A DNA stretch of 64,000 nucleotides from Labilibacter marinus (GCF_001659685.2 NZ_LXYE02000044.1:82642-146641), one strand, 5' to 3'. Positions 46,631 through 56,534 are shown, numbered from the stretch's first letter. The notes: generated from the sequence alone by a model not told the origin. Numbers and translations are program-made.

Positions 46631-47359
46631 TTATAAACGAATACCCTTTGCTGCAGGCGCCTTGCTTTCTGAGGATTTCGATTTATTAAATAATACTAGT
46701 TTAAGTTTATTTTTAGGTTCTGTAGGTGTGTTTTTTTCGACTGTATTCTTGGTTGAAATGGCCGATAAAGCCGCTTCGTTTATTTCTAGTTTTACGTTTT
46801 TGTCTGCCAAAGCCAAGTCGTATGAGTTGTGACTTTTATAATATTCTAAGTCCTGATTGAGCACATAAAAACTATCGGTCAGTACTTTATATTGCGCATC
46901 TCTCATTTCTAATTGCTGATTTAAAATGGCAATCGTTTCTTCTAAAGCATTGTTTTTATTTTTTGCTTCTTCGTATCTATTTAACAATTCGCTTGATTCA
47001 ACAGGTTTGTTAACCAGCTGAATAATGGTATCGGTTTGGGCTGGCTCGTTTATTATCTTACGCTGCTTAGCTTGTTGTAAAGTTTTTATTTCGTTACCCA
47101 GTGTTTGAATATTACCCACCATAACAATGTTTTCTTGTTTTAATGCACGGCTCGAAAAGTAGGTATTCCCCCATCCCCAAGTCATCAAAAGCAACACCAC
47201 AGCTGCTGCTATCTTAAACCAATGAATATGGTAGCTCGGTTTTGAACTCTTGCTTTGAATAGAATCCCACACCAAATTTTTATCAAAACCAACATCCGAT
47301 GTTTTTTGATCCCACGAATCAACGGCATTTTTTATTTGATCTTCAACGTGCTTCTTCAT
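46631..47359 (-). CDS. Membrane coiled-coil protein, likely anti-sigma factor
   Basis: 242 residues from ATG 47359; the longer frame uses TTG at 47377. The start overlaps the end of the sigma gene by 17 nt, so translation is likely coupled. N-terminal cytoplasmic region of about 55 residues (DSWDQKTSDVGFDKNLVWDSI), one membrane helix (FKIAAAVVLLLMTWGWG), then a long periplasmic coiled coil (LQQAKQRK ... NNALEETIAILNQQLEMRDAQYKVL) and a low-complexity Lys/Ser tail. It has neither FecR nor zinc anti-sigma motifs; the call rests on position and topology. Confidence 0.6.
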   Translation of the reverse strand: MKKHVEDQIKNAVDSWDQKTSDVGFDKNLVWDSIQSKSSKPSYHIHWFKIAAAVVLLLMTWGWGNTYFSSRALKQENIVMVGNIQTLGNEIKTLQQAKQRKIINEPAQTDTIIQLVNKPVESSELLNRYEEAKNKNNALEETIAILNQQLEMRDAQYKVLTDSFYVLNQDLEYYKSHNSYDLALADKNVKLEINEAALSAISTKNTVEKNTPTEPKNKLKLVLFNKSKSSESKAPAAKGIRL

Positions 47360-47882
47360 ATCCTTCAATTTTTTCAATCATTTGTTTTAATTGCAATCGA
47401 GCCTTACGCAATTGCGATTTAGATGTGCTCACGGTAATAGCTAACTTTTCGGCAATCTCCTCGTGCTTGTATCCCTCAATCACATATAAACTAAAAACCG
47501 TTCGGTAACCATCGGGTAGTTCAAGTATCATTTGAACCAAATCCTCTTCCAATAAATTTTCATCGCTTGTAAGCGGAGCCTCCACAATATCTTCAATCAC
47601 ATTTAACTCTGCATAAAAAATCTTTCTTTTGCGCAGCTCCATTAAGGATTGGTTAACGGCTACCTTTTTCATCCAGGCCTTCAACACTATCTCCTCTTCA
47701 ATATCAGTATCACCAATTTTATTAAAGATATTGACAAAACTTTGCGAAAGAACCTCATGCGCATCGTCCCTATTGCCCATATATCGATAGCAAATACGAT
47801 ACAGGTAATCGCCATACGATTGGAACAACTTGTGCTGCGCCCTATGATTTTTCTTTTTTAAGTCCTTTAAAAGTTTCTTCAC
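47343..47882 (-). CDS. ECF (RpoE-type) RNA polymerase sigma factor
   Basis: 179 residues with a GTG start (47882); no ATG lies suitably upstream. Region 2 (AQHKLFQSYGDYLYRICYRYMGNRDDAHEVLSQSFVNIF ... VLKAWMKKVAVNQSLMELRKRK) and region 4 (LPDGYRTVFSLYVIEGYKHEEIAEKLAITVSTSKSQLRKARLQLKQ) are complete. Directs polymerase to a small regulon in response to an envelope signal. Followed by an overlapping membrane protein gene, the probable anti-sigma factor. Confidence 0.93.
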   Translation of the reverse strand: MKKLLKDLKKKNHRAQHKLFQSYGDYLYRICYRYMGNRDDAHEVLSQSFVNIFNKIGDTDIEEEIVLKAWMKKVAVNQSLMELRKRKIFYAELNVIEDIVEAPLTSDENLLEEDLVQMILELPDGYRTVFSLYVIEGYKHEEIAEKLAITVSTSKSQLRKARLQLKQMIEKIEGYEEAR

Positions 47883-48247
47883 AATAGATATTGATGCTCG
47901 GTGTTTACTTTAAGAATGCAAGTAAACACAAAAGAGTTGCCTGAGCATCTTATTTTTTTCAAAAAATGTGTTGAAAATGGGGATTTCGATACGTTGAGTG
48001 AGTATTTCTATTCAAAGAGCTGCATCATGAATGCATATTACGGTTTAAACCTTTCCTCTTTTCAGGTATCAAACCATGGCATTATTTTGCCATTTCGCAC
48101 CTTCAATTAATTCTGTAGATAAAAAAAGGCATTCCGTTGAAAGTAATTGGTTCTTAAAAAACAAACATCAACATTGCACCTTGAAAAGTTTAATTCAGCC
48201 ACATTAAACGTTGTATTAAGCGTGATGTATAACGAAAATAGAGACAG
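47883..48247. other. Non-coding gap between divergent sigma and DUF1566 genes
   Basis: 365 bp. A 69-codon frame at 47901-48110 has no recognisable protein character. I find no promoter of the TTTG/TAnnTTTG type on either strand and no hairpin; both flanking promoters should lie here, possibly read by the ECF sigma itself. Confidence 0.4.
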
Positions 48248-49441
48248 ATGAAAATGAATAACAATTACACCAAACTAAGCATCCTAAGCCTATTTCTGAT
48301 GGCCCTTAACATACAAGCTCAAAACGTGCTCAACTATCCCATCGTACATACTGGGGTATCGGAATTTTACGGAACAAATTCAATCATCGATACACCCAAC
48401 ACTAAAGATGTATTGTATTGGCAGGATGCAGGGCGCGTGACAAACAAACCCTCATATACCGACAATGAAGATGGAACCATAAGTGATAACATAACAGGAT
48501 TAATGTGGGAAAAGGATATGGGCGAAAAAATGACCTATGCCGAAGCTGTGAAAAAAGCTGAAACATCTAGACTTGGAGGATACGATGATTGGCGCGTTCC
48601 AAATATAAAGGAGTTGTATTCTTTAATCCTGTTTACAGGAAAACTAAAGGCCATGAAAGTTGAATCTCTTTTTATTGATACGCAATATTTTAATCAACCA
48701 CTTGGAAATACAGAGGCAGGAGAAAGACCTATTGATGCACAAACTTGGTCGTCGACAAAATACACAGGAAAAACCATGCGCAACGACGAAACCATTTTTG
48801 GAGTAAACTTTGTGGATGGCAGAATCAAAGGCTACCCTGCATTTAACCGAAGAGCTAAGCAAGAAAATAAGATGTATTTTAGAATGGTAAGAGGCAATAC
48901 AGCTTATGGAAAAAATCAACTGGTTGATAATGGTGACGGAACCATCAGCGACTATGCAACAGGTTTAATGTGGCAAAAAGCAGATGATGGAAAAGCCCGC
49001 GATTGGCATAATGCCATGAAATATTGTGAGAAACTGGAGCTAGCTGGATATGACGATTGGCATCTGCCCAACATTAAAGAGCTACAAAGCATTGTAGATT
49101 ATCAAAGAAGCCCTTCTACTATGAACTCTCCAGCTATAAACCCAATCTTTTTGGTGACCAAGATAAACGCCCCCGAAGGTAATACAGATCATTATCCTTG
49201 TTTTTGGGCTAGCACTTCGCATCTTGATGGTCCTCGGCCATACTCCAATGCCACTTACATAGCTTTTGGAAAATCGTTGGGGAAAATGCGAGGCCAATTA
49301 CTCGATGTGCATGGAGCGGGTTCGCAGCGGAGCGATCCCAAAACAGGCTTAGCTTCTGACTATCCCAAATATAGAGGGCCACAAGGAGATTTAGTGATGG
49401 TGTTTAATCATTGTAGAGCAGTTAGAAAAATTACTGAATAA
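48248..49441 (+). CDS. Exported protein with two DUF1566/Lcl-type domains
   Basis: 397 residues. Signal peptide ending NIQAQN, then two tandem DUF1566 repeats (about 60-215 and 235-395), each opening with DNxDGTISDxxTGLMWxK and containing LGGYDDWRVPNIKELYSL or LAGYDDWHLPNIKELQSI. In the Legionella Lcl protein the related C-terminal domain binds sulfated glycosaminoglycans. A sulfatase gene and a second DUF1566 gene follow on the same strand, so a sulfated-glycan role is attractive (inference). Confidence 0.82.
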   Translation: MKMNNNYTKLSILSLFLMALNIQAQNVLNYPIVHTGVSEFYGTNSIIDTPNTKDVLYWQDAGRVTNKPSYTDNEDGTISDNITGLMWEKDMGEKMTYAEAVKKAETSRLGGYDDWRVPNIKELYSLILFTGKLKAMKVESLFIDTQYFNQPLGNTEAGERPIDAQTWSSTKYTGKTMRNDETIFGVNFVDGRIKGYPAFNRRAKQENKMYFRMVRGNTAYGKNQLVDNGDGTISDYATGLMWQKADDGKARDWHNAMKYCEKLELAGYDDWHLPNIKELQSIVDYQRSPSTMNSPAINPIFLVTKINAPEGNTDHYPCFWASTSHLDGPRPYSNATYIAFGKSLGKMRGQLLDVHGAGSQRSDPKTGLASDYPKYRGPQGDLVMVFNHCRAVRKITE

Positions 49442-49570
49442 TATTTGTCTATAGAGTCAACAACTGCATGATGCTTGTCCTAAATGATGACTTCACAAGC
49501 CTAGCATTTGAACTTTATAACTCAAACACATAGAATACGTACAGACTATAAACAATACTAAATAAAGCAT

Positions 49571-50865
49571 ATGAAATTTTTTATTCTACTCTTTACCATA
49601 CTATTGACATTTACTGGGTGCAAAAAAGAAACGAGTATCGATGATGCGCTAAAGGATGAAGAGAACCCAACAGAGTTGCCAAACATCCTATTTATTATTG
49701 CTGATGATATGGGAATAGACGCCTGTCCGGGTTATACGGAGGGAGATAGAAAACCGAGTATGCCACATCTGGAGTCCTTAGCTTCTACAGGTATCACATT
49801 CGACAAGGCTTGGGCTTATCCGGTTTGTTCGCCTACCCGAGCTTCGGTATTAACGGGTAAATATGGCAGTCGCACGGGCATTCTTAGTGTAGATAATTCT
49901 CATATTTCAGAGTCGGAAACCAGCATTCAACGATATTTAGACTTAAATACTGATTCTGCCTATTCGCACGCTGTTATTGGCAAATGGCACCTCTCCAAGC
50001 TAAACCAGTTTTCTGCTCCAAACGATATGGCGTGGGTTACTTTGCAGGATTTATGCAAGGAGGATTAGTGGATTATAACAGTTGGGATTTGGTGATAAAT
50101 GGTGTTTCTGAACCATGTACGGAATATAACACCTCAAAAATTACCGATCTATCTATCGATTGGATTAAAGATCAAACGAAACCATGGTTCTGCTGGCTGG
50201 CCTACGCTGCACCACATACGCCGTTTCATTATCCACCAACAGAAATGCACAATCAGAATATGGCCGAAAATGATGATATGTCGATGTTTCTGGCCATGAT
50301 GGAAAGTGTAGACTACCAAATTGGTCGCCTACTAGAATCCATGAATCAAGAAACCAGAGATAATACACTCATTATTTTTATGGGTGACAACGGAACAGAT
50401 AAAAACGTATTGCAACTGCCATTTCGCGGAAGAAGGGCTAAAGGTTCGCTTTACCAAGGAGGTATTAATGTGCCTCTAATTATCTCGGGTCAGGGCGTTG
50501 AAAGAAAAAACACACGTGATGGAAACCTCATAAGCTCCGCTGATATGTTTGCTACCATAGCGGATATAGCAGGTACGGGCATCACTACATATCAGGATAG
50601 TTACAGTTTTAAAAAGCTTTTGAGCGAAGAAACAATAGGCCTTAGAGACTATAATATTTCGGAAGTAGACCACGGGGACGATTACCGCTATGCCATTAGT
50701 GATGGTGCCTATAAGCTAATTAGCAATAACGATAAAGAGGATGAATTATACAATTTATTGGATGACCCTTATGAGCTATCTGACTTATTTAACAGCACAA
50801 GCGAGGCGGATAAAGATGCAAAACAGAAATTATTGCAACAAGCAGACAAGATTTTAAACCATTAA
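49571..50865 (+). pseudogene. Sulfatase (S1 family) lipoprotein gene with a frameshift
   Basis: The first frame (49571-50068) starts with a lipobox at Cys17 (LLTFTGC), has the metal pair Asp45-Asp46 (IADDMG) and the formylglycine motif Cys86-Ser-Pro-Thr-Arg90, so it belongs to the Cys-type sulfatases that need a maturase. After GKWHLSKLNQ, near 50015-50027, the reading shifts by one base: the second frame continues (YGVGYFAGFMQGGLVDYN) through PHTPFHYPP and MGDNGTD, the second metal site, to stop 50865. One missing base restores about 430 residues. No slippery heptamer is present, so a true indel or a sequence error is more likely than programmed frameshifting. Confidence 0.82.
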
Positions 50866-50877
50866 AAACATACCGTT

Positions 50878-52143
50878 ATGATAAAGCCATATATAACATT
50901 ACTCATTATTGCTATTGGTATCATTTCTTGCGATAAAGATGATACTCCCGAAGTGGATGATTCAGCGAAAGACAATACACCCAATGATAAGGAAATTGTT
51001 TTAAGCATGAATTACCCCATTGTTGATACAAAACAAACTACATTCTACAATAATACCAGCGCAATTGCTAGTCCTCAGGCAGGCGATGATTTTTACGGTC
51101 AGGATGCTCAGTTTGTAGCTAACACGCCATCCTACACTAGTAATTCGGATGGTACGGTGACCGATAATGTAACTGGTTTAATATGGGAAAAGACCTATCA
51201 ACGCATGGGACACACAGAGGCTCTGGCCTATCTGGCAGAGAAAAATAAAGGCACGCATAACGATTGGCGCATCCCTAGCATAAAGGAGCTATATTCTCTA
51301 ATGCAGTTTAACGGAACTGATGTAAGTGGAGCCGATATGGAATCAGCCCCTCCAGCCAGTGCTATCCCTTTTATCGATAACAATTATTTCAATTTTGATT
51401 ACTTTGCCAATGGCGATCGCTCTATTGATGTACAATACTATAGCAGTTCGAAATACACAGGATATACCATGAACAATAGCGAAAGTTTATTTGGCCTGAA
51501 CGTAGCCGATGGACGTATTAAAGGTTACCCATATATGTCTCGCGGAGTAGAAAAAGACTACTCGGTGAAGTTAGTTAGAGGAAACACTAACTATGGTAAG
51601 AATGAGTTTGTAGATAATAACAACAATACCATAAGCGATAAAGCAACGGGTTTAATGTGGGATAAAAACGATAGTGCTTTGGGTATGGAATGGGCAGAAG
51701 CCTTAGCTTGGGCAAATAAAATGAATGCAGAAAATCATTTGGGATACAACGACTGGCGGGTGCCTAATGCAAAAGAATTACATAGTATAGTAGATTACAC
51801 CCGTTCGCCACAAGCAACTAATAGCGCTGCTATTGACCCCGTATTTAATATCTCAAAGATTACTGTAGAAGGCGGATTAGATAATTATCCTTTCTTTTGG
51901 AGCAGCACCACTCATTTAAACCTACAATCGGCTGCCTCGGCGGTATATATTTGCTTTGGTGAGGCACTGGGTTTCTTTCCTGAAGGCACTGCTACACCAA
52001 TTGATGTGCACGGAGCAGGTGCTCAACGCAGCGACCCCAAAACGGATAATGGCAAAGACTATAGTGCTGGTCACGGGCCTCAAGGCGATGTAGTACGTTT
52101 TGATAATTATGTACGTCTGGTTAGAACCATTGAGCAAGAGTAA
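50878..52143 (+). CDS. Lipoprotein with two DUF1566/Lcl-type domains
   Basis: 421 residues, starting 13 nt after the sulfatase. Lipobox at LLIIAIGIISCDK, an acidic linker, then the same two-domain plan as the protein on the other side of the sulfatase gene (DGTVTDNVTGLIWEKTY; NTISDKATGLMWDKN; YNDWRVPNAKELHSI). The two are clear paralogues, one exported and one lipid-anchored. A hairpin follows downstream. Confidence 0.82.
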   Translation: MIKPYITLLIIAIGIISCDKDDTPEVDDSAKDNTPNDKEIVLSMNYPIVDTKQTTFYNNTSAIASPQAGDDFYGQDAQFVANTPSYTSNSDGTVTDNVTGLIWEKTYQRMGHTEALAYLAEKNKGTHNDWRIPSIKELYSLMQFNGTDVSGADMESAPPASAIPFIDNNYFNFDYFANGDRSIDVQYYSSSKYTGYTMNNSESLFGLNVADGRIKGYPYMSRGVEKDYSVKLVRGNTNYGKNEFVDNNNNTISDKATGLMWDKNDSALGMEWAEALAWANKMNAENHLGYNDWRVPNAKELHSIVDYTRSPQATNSAAIDPVFNISKITVEGGLDNYPFFWSSTTHLNLQSAASAVYICFGEALGFFPEGTATPIDVHGAGAQRSDPKTDNGKDYSAGHGPQGDVVRFDNYVRLVRTIEQE

Positions 52144-52158
52144 AAGTTACTAAAAATA

Positions 52159-52202
52159 GAAACCGCAATGAAAAGAGTTCCTTTGCGGTTTCAATACTCA
52201 GG
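52159..52202 (+). terminator. Hairpin after the DUF1566-sulfatase cluster
   Basis: GAAACCGCAA (52159-52168) pairs perfectly with TTGCGGTTTC (52193-52202), but a T-tract is lacking, so termination is only possible. Confidence 0.45.
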
Positions 52203-52360
52203 GTAATTGCATTTAGCAGTTAAAAACCACCTCCCACTCATTCTTCGTGGTACTCCTCTTTGAAAAGAAGGAGAGTTTGATTTACATGACTTTTAATAAT
52301 TTAAGATACAAACTCGCTTGAATACTGCACTGAATTTGTAGATCTGTTAAACTTTTAGTC

Positions 52361-53710
52361 TTAAACTGTATACGGACTGCGCATATCTCTATTAAACATT
52401 TCATTGGCATTTGAAGCACCCGAAACAATGCCTGTTTGCGGATTCCAAGTTATTTTGCTTTCTGTACGGATAGCAATATTACCCATATGACTAATGGTAT
52501 CCGACATAATAGCCTCATCTAAGGGACACGTTTCTGGCATTTTACCCCTGATTACATCTACAAAGTCCTGACCTATACTGGATCCACTTTGTTTGATTCT
52601 GGCAGTTTTACCATTTTCACTAAACTGATCAAAAGCTTTCTGAAGTTCTGGAATATTCGATTCTGCTGAGTTTCTACCTATCGAAACCCATCCTTTACTT
52701 CCATGAAAAGTAGTTCCATTACCATCTTCAACCTTACGCTCACTCTTCATTCCATTTTTACCAGCCACATCAGCACTTACAAAATGAAGTTTTAACCCAG
52801 ATTCGTATTCAATATTTAAATCCCACGATTTTACTGTATCATAAAGTCCTCCATCATATATTGTACCCTTGCCGTCGCATGTATACCTTCCTTTAACCTG
52901 ATCTTTTATAGCCCACACCATCTGATCTAAAGGATGAGCACCCCAACCAGCAATAAAACCTAAAGCATAATTATATTGAAACCAAGCTCCTTGCGGCGTA
53001 ACTCTATCTGCGCAATAAGGTAACAATTTAGCTGGTCCAGTCCATAAATCGTAATCTAAACCTTCAGGAACTGGAGCTGCCAAAAATTCCGGAGATTTCC
53101 CTCCTCTACCTGCACACCAGGCATCCACCTTATGAATCTCACCTATTCTACCTTCTTTAATAAACTGATTAGCTAATTTAAGATGCGCCATAGAACGTTG
53201 CTGCGTTCCGTAATGAAACTTCACATCATTGTCTTTACACTCTTTTTCAAGGATTTTATAGTTCTCGTAACTCAAACCCAATGGCTTGGCTACCATTATG
53301 TGCTTACCTGCTCTGGCCGCTTTAATGGCAATAGGCACATGCCAATGGTCTGGAGTATGAATCTGAACCGCATCTATATCTTTTCGTTCCAGTAATTCTT
53401 CAAAATCTCTGTAAGCTTTTGCTTGAGGAGCTGCAATTTCTTTTTCTTTATAAGTTCTGTCAATCCATTGCGCTCTGCCTACACGTCTATCCTTAAACGG
53501 ATCGCAGGTTGCCACATTTAAGGCATCTGGTATGGGCATAAACCAATTACGTAAGGCCACGGACCCCATATTACCTACACCAATATGGCCAATTAATATT
53601 TTATCGTTGGCTCCTTTTACACACGACGAAATAATGGTAGGTGCTACCATTGCTCCACCCGCAACAACTGCCGATTTCTTTAAAAAGCTTCTTCTTGATA
53701 GATTCTTCAT
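52361..53710 (-). CDS. Gfo/Idh/MocA family oxidoreductase, Tat-exported
   Basis: 449 residues. The N-terminus MKNLSRRSFLKKSAVVAGGAM is a Tat signal with twin Arg, and ISSC may make it a lipoprotein. Rossmann domain starts ILIGHIGVGNMGSVALRNW; VQIHTPDHWHVPIAIKAARAGKHIMVAKPLG is the family's EKP-like dinucleotide/substrate segment with Lys as AKP. The C-terminal half is the substrate domain. Such secreted members act on sugars with tightly bound NAD(P). Its ATG overlaps the TGA of the ThuA gene (ATGA at 53707-53710), so the two are translationally coupled. Confidence 0.9.
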   Translation of the reverse strand: MKNLSRRSFLKKSAVVAGGAMVAPTIISSCVKGANDKILIGHIGVGNMGSVALRNWFMPIPDALNVATCDPFKDRRVGRAQWIDRTYKEKEIAAPQAKAYRDFEELLERKDIDAVQIHTPDHWHVPIAIKAARAGKHIMVAKPLGLSYENYKILEKECKDNDVKFHYGTQQRSMAHLKLANQFIKEGRIGEIHKVDAWCAGRGGKSPEFLAAPVPEGLDYDLWTGPAKLLPYCADRVTPQGAWFQYNYALGFIAGWGAHPLDQMVWAIKDQVKGRYTCDGKGTIYDGGLYDTVKSWDLNIEYESGLKLHFVSADVAGKNGMKSERKVEDGNGTTFHGSKGWVSIGRNSAESNIPELQKAFDQFSENGKTARIKQSGSSIGQDFVDVIRGKMPETCPLDEAIMSDTISHMGNIAIRTESKITWNPQTGIVSGASNANEMFNRDMRSPYTV

Positions 53711-55380
53711 TTTTTTGCTGATTTATAATTTTTCCAAACTGCCGTTAACTTCTCTTGATTATATCCTTCCGGACTCACTAATAATCGATACTTTAATGTT
53801 AGTTTCTCTCCTTTTTTCAGTGTTAATTTAGAGTCAAAAATAAAGGCTGGACTATAGTAATAAAAGGGATGTTTAGTTGAATTCTCCACATACCATTTGT
53901 TCGGGAATCGAGGATTATCCGGATGGTCAAAAATGGTCATTGAAACATCTTCTCCCTTTAAGTTCTTTGCTTGAAAAGTCATGTATTCTGATGCTGTTCC
54001 ATGCAAATTGTCAGATACTCCTTTAGCATTAAATACCTTTGCATCCCATAAGTTTTTGTTTAATCGTGCCGAAATCCCAGCGTATCCTCCAAACTTTTTC
54101 CCGTTTTCTTCGCCTGGCACAGGAGTTCTTTCCAACACCACCTCATCTGCCACCGCTTCAAATTCCGACGACCAGTCTATATAATAACTTCCATCTTTAT
54201 TCGGAGGAGATACAAACACACTGCGTTGCTCCTTTAAAACCTCGCTTTCTCCTGGAGGATGATACGATAATTCCAACTTTATACTTGCTTCATTGTTTTT
54301 GCTTAGCTCGTAGTTTACAGTCTTTAACTCCGTAGCTCCTTTGGATATTCCTGTTTTGCGATCTTCTTCCCAATAATTAACACCATTGATGTATTTAAAT
54401 GAAAACCATACGGCTCTGTGCCACGGATGGTCTTTTGGTCGCAACCAGGTAAGATTAGTTCCTCCTACAGTTGATAAAGGATGAAAGTAAGGTTTACCCT
54501 CAGCTTTATTAAAGTTATACTGCCAAACAAGTTGCCTATTGTTGTATAAGGTCAACGAGGTTTCTTCCTTTTTCCACTTCAACTTTTTCTTAGCTTCATT
54601 GCCAGCCTTGCTTAGTTCCTGTGGAATCTTCTGTGTAACTTTTCCTGTTGCAGTCCATTCCGAACCTCGCTGAAGCAAAGTACGAAAGCCTATATTTTGC
54701 ATGCTTTTAACATCGTGCCCCAGCACTAAAAAGAAAGTTCTTCCTTTTCCATATTTACTTTCGAACAGAACAGGCTCCATCTTATCTAGACCTTTATTCC
54801 ATTTGGGCGCTAAAGCTTCACCAATTACTTTGCAGGTATTAAAGTTTTGCATGTTAATCCACAACTCATCTTTGGTCCAGAAATTACTCATTCCATTAGT
54901 AATGGGATGCTCAAACTTATCTACCACCACCTCAAAGTCATGCTGCTTGCCATGCCTGGTTCCTTTACCCCAGGTAGCACCTGCCATCTGTTGAAACTCT
55001 GGCCAGTCGTAGTTTGTGCTTGAACCAGCATGAACAAAAACAAAACCTCCTCCATTATTTACAAAATCAAGTACTGCCTTTTGGGTCTCTTCACTCCAGT
55101 TTCCATCTGTTTTAGGAAAAAGATTCCAGTTACTCAACACCACTTGGTAATTGCTCAACATCTCAGCATTCATCTTCTCGGGCTCTTCCGTAAGCGAAAC
55201 ATTAAAAAGGTCTGTCTCTTCTAGTATGGACTTTATTTCTGGTGTGGTTTCCTGCCAGTTGTGGTTATTGCTGCCACTTAAAATAAGTACGTTAATCTTT
55301 TTCGTGGCCAGGCACAAAAGCGAAACTTGTAGCACAAGAAATACAAATAACCATCTCCTTATTATTAAACTTATCTTCAT
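53707..55380 (-). CDS. ThuA-like / DUF6807 (PmoA) two-domain secreted protein
   Basis: About 557 residues from ATG 55378-55380, which gives the signal RRWLFVFLVLQVSLLCLA; the longer frame to 55440 is unlikely. Residues about 25-245 are a ThuA-type class-I-amidotransferase-like domain (INVLILSGSNNHNWQET, NNGGGFVFVHAGSSTNYDWPEF), and about 285-555 the DUF6807/PmoA beta-domain (DHPWHRAVWFSFKYINGVNYWEE). ThuA proteins accompany trehalose and other disaccharide catabolism through 3-keto sugars, which fits the Gfo/Idh/MocA oxidoreductase behind it. Confidence 0.85.
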   Translation of the reverse strand: MKISLIIRRWLFVFLVLQVSLLCLATKKINVLILSGSNNHNWQETTPEIKSILEETDLFNVSLTEEPEKMNAEMLSNYQVVLSNWNLFPKTDGNWSEETQKAVLDFVNNGGGFVFVHAGSSTNYDWPEFQQMAGATWGKGTRHGKQHDFEVVVDKFEHPITNGMSNFWTKDELWINMQNFNTCKVIGEALAPKWNKGLDKMEPVLFESKYGKGRTFFLVLGHDVKSMQNIGFRTLLQRGSEWTATGKVTQKIPQELSKAGNEAKKKLKWKKEETSLTLYNNRQLVWQYNFNKAEGKPYFHPLSTVGGTNLTWLRPKDHPWHRAVWFSFKYINGVNYWEEDRKTGISKGATELKTVNYELSKNNEASIKLELSYHPPGESEVLKEQRSVFVSPPNKDGSYYIDWSSEFEAVADEVVLERTPVPGEENGKKFGGYAGISARLNKNLWDAKVFNAKGVSDNLHGTASEYMTFQAKNLKGEDVSMTIFDHPDNPRFPNKWYVENSTKHPFYYYSPAFIFDSKLTLKKGEKLTLKYRLLVSPEGYNQEKLTAVWKNYKSAKK

Positions 55381-55511
55381 CCTTAATCCGTCTTCTTTCT
55401 TCCTATAATTTCCGATGCAAAGTTTATTGATATACATCATTAAGTTGGTGATGCATCGGTAATATTCAAAATCTTTATTCCCAGAATTAAAACCCTGGGC
55501 TAGTATATTAT

Positions 55512-55580
55512 TGCCGCTGCCGCACGAATCTTTCGTGTGGCATTTATAAATATCACACGAAAGATTCGTGCGATAGCATA
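55512..55580. repeat. Hairpin repeat, copy A
   Basis: GCACGAATCTTTCGTGTG (55522-55539) pairs perfectly with 55554-55571. Shared flanks are CCGCTGCC before and GATAGCA after. One of four copies within 2 kb; lies between the epimerase and ThuA genes. Confidence 0.85.
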
Positions 55581-55685
55581 TTGGCTTCGCTTACTGCCCC
55601 AGCATTAAAATACAGGGCTACAATATCAGCCGTCCTTATACGGACTTTAATTGCCAACTGTTGACTGAATACTGTTGACTGCAAA

Positions 55686-56534
55686 CTACTCCGCCCCTAA
55701 AGCTTTAAGATACTCAAAACTTTTCAGCACTGCTTCTTCTCCTGCAATCTCCAGAGTTGTATAACCATCAAAACCTGTTTTTACCAAGGCTTCGTAAATC
55801 GCTTTTATATCAATGACTCCATCGCCCAAAGCAATTAACGACATACCACAACCAAACTCTTTACCTCGTTTTTCCAACATCTCTTCCGGAAGGTCTTTCC
55901 AATGTACATGTTCAATTTTATCTCCTAACTTCTCAATCATTTCCAAAGGTTCTCCACCTCCTAACCAAAGGTTTCCTGTATCCAGGTTGATTCCCAAGGC
56001 ATCCGAGTTACACTTGGTCATTACTTCGCCCATTAAATCTACCGAATCTGAAATATGTCCGTGAGGTTCCATCAGAATCTTCACTCCATAATCTTCAGCA
56101 AACTTCAATGGCTCGTACAGCTTTTCTGCAATAGAAAAAATAGCTTCTGATGTGGTCAGTGATTGTCCAAACGGTGTTTTTGCATCGCCCTCAGAAGTTA
56201 CTACATGTTTAACACCAATGGCTGCAGCTAACTTTACGGCTTTAATAATTTGAGCCGTTCCATATCTGGAAGGGGAAGTAGGATCCAACAAGTTGGCATG
56301 TGCACAAACACTTGATAATGCCAAACCTTTGCTATCAAACATTCTTTTTATATCAAAAGGGTTGGCATCTAAACTGGCCAAGGCCGTAAATCCGTACTCT
56401 GCTCCTAAACAAGCGCCATCAGAGTTGTCGGTTAAATCGGCACTGCTAAAACCCATTTCTTTTATTTGATCCAATTGTGCATCCAATGTGCTAAACGGAC
56501 TTATTAATGCAAAACATCCTACTTTTATTGACAT
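55686..56534 (-). CDS. Sugar phosphate isomerase/epimerase (xylose-isomerase-like TIM barrel)
   Basis: 282 residues, no signal peptide. TIM-barrel signature segments: MGFSSADLTDN, KILMEPHGHISDSVD (metal Glu), GINLDTGNLWLGGGEP (metal Asp) and IEHVHWKDLPEE (His), then GDGVIDIKAIYEALVKTGFDGYTTLEI. The family includes IolE/hydroxypyruvate isomerase and 3-keto-sugar hydrating enzymes; the exact reaction is not readable. Same strand as ThuA and Gfo/Idh/MocA genes, with a 245-bp gap holding a hairpin repeat, and divergent from the AraC regulator. Confidence 0.87.
   Translation of the reverse strand: MSIKVGCFALISPFSTLDAQLDQIKEMGFSSADLTDNSDGACLGAEYGFTALASLDANPFDIKRMFDSKGLALSSVCAHANLLDPTSPSRYGTAQIIKAVKLAAAIGVKHVVTSEGDAKTPFGQSLTTSEAIFSIAEKLYEPLKFAEDYGVKILMEPHGHISDSVDLMGEVMTKCNSDALGINLDTGNLWLGGGEPLEMIEKLGDKIEHVHWKDLPEEMLEKRGKEFGCGMSLIALGDGVIDIKAIYEALVKTGFDGYTTLEIAGEEAVLKSFEYLKALGAE

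Noticed and set aside
47901..48110. 69-codon frame in the sigma/DUF1566 gap
   Set aside because: No start context, no domain, no conservation evidence.
49984..50068. Programmed -1 frameshift in the sulfatase
   Set aside because: No X-XXY-YYZ slippery heptamer or downstream stem is seen in the overlap of the two frames.
54039..54335. Plus-strand frames within the ThuA gene (also 54701-54994 and 53532-53831)
   Set aside because: Antisense shadows of a well-conserved minus-strand gene.
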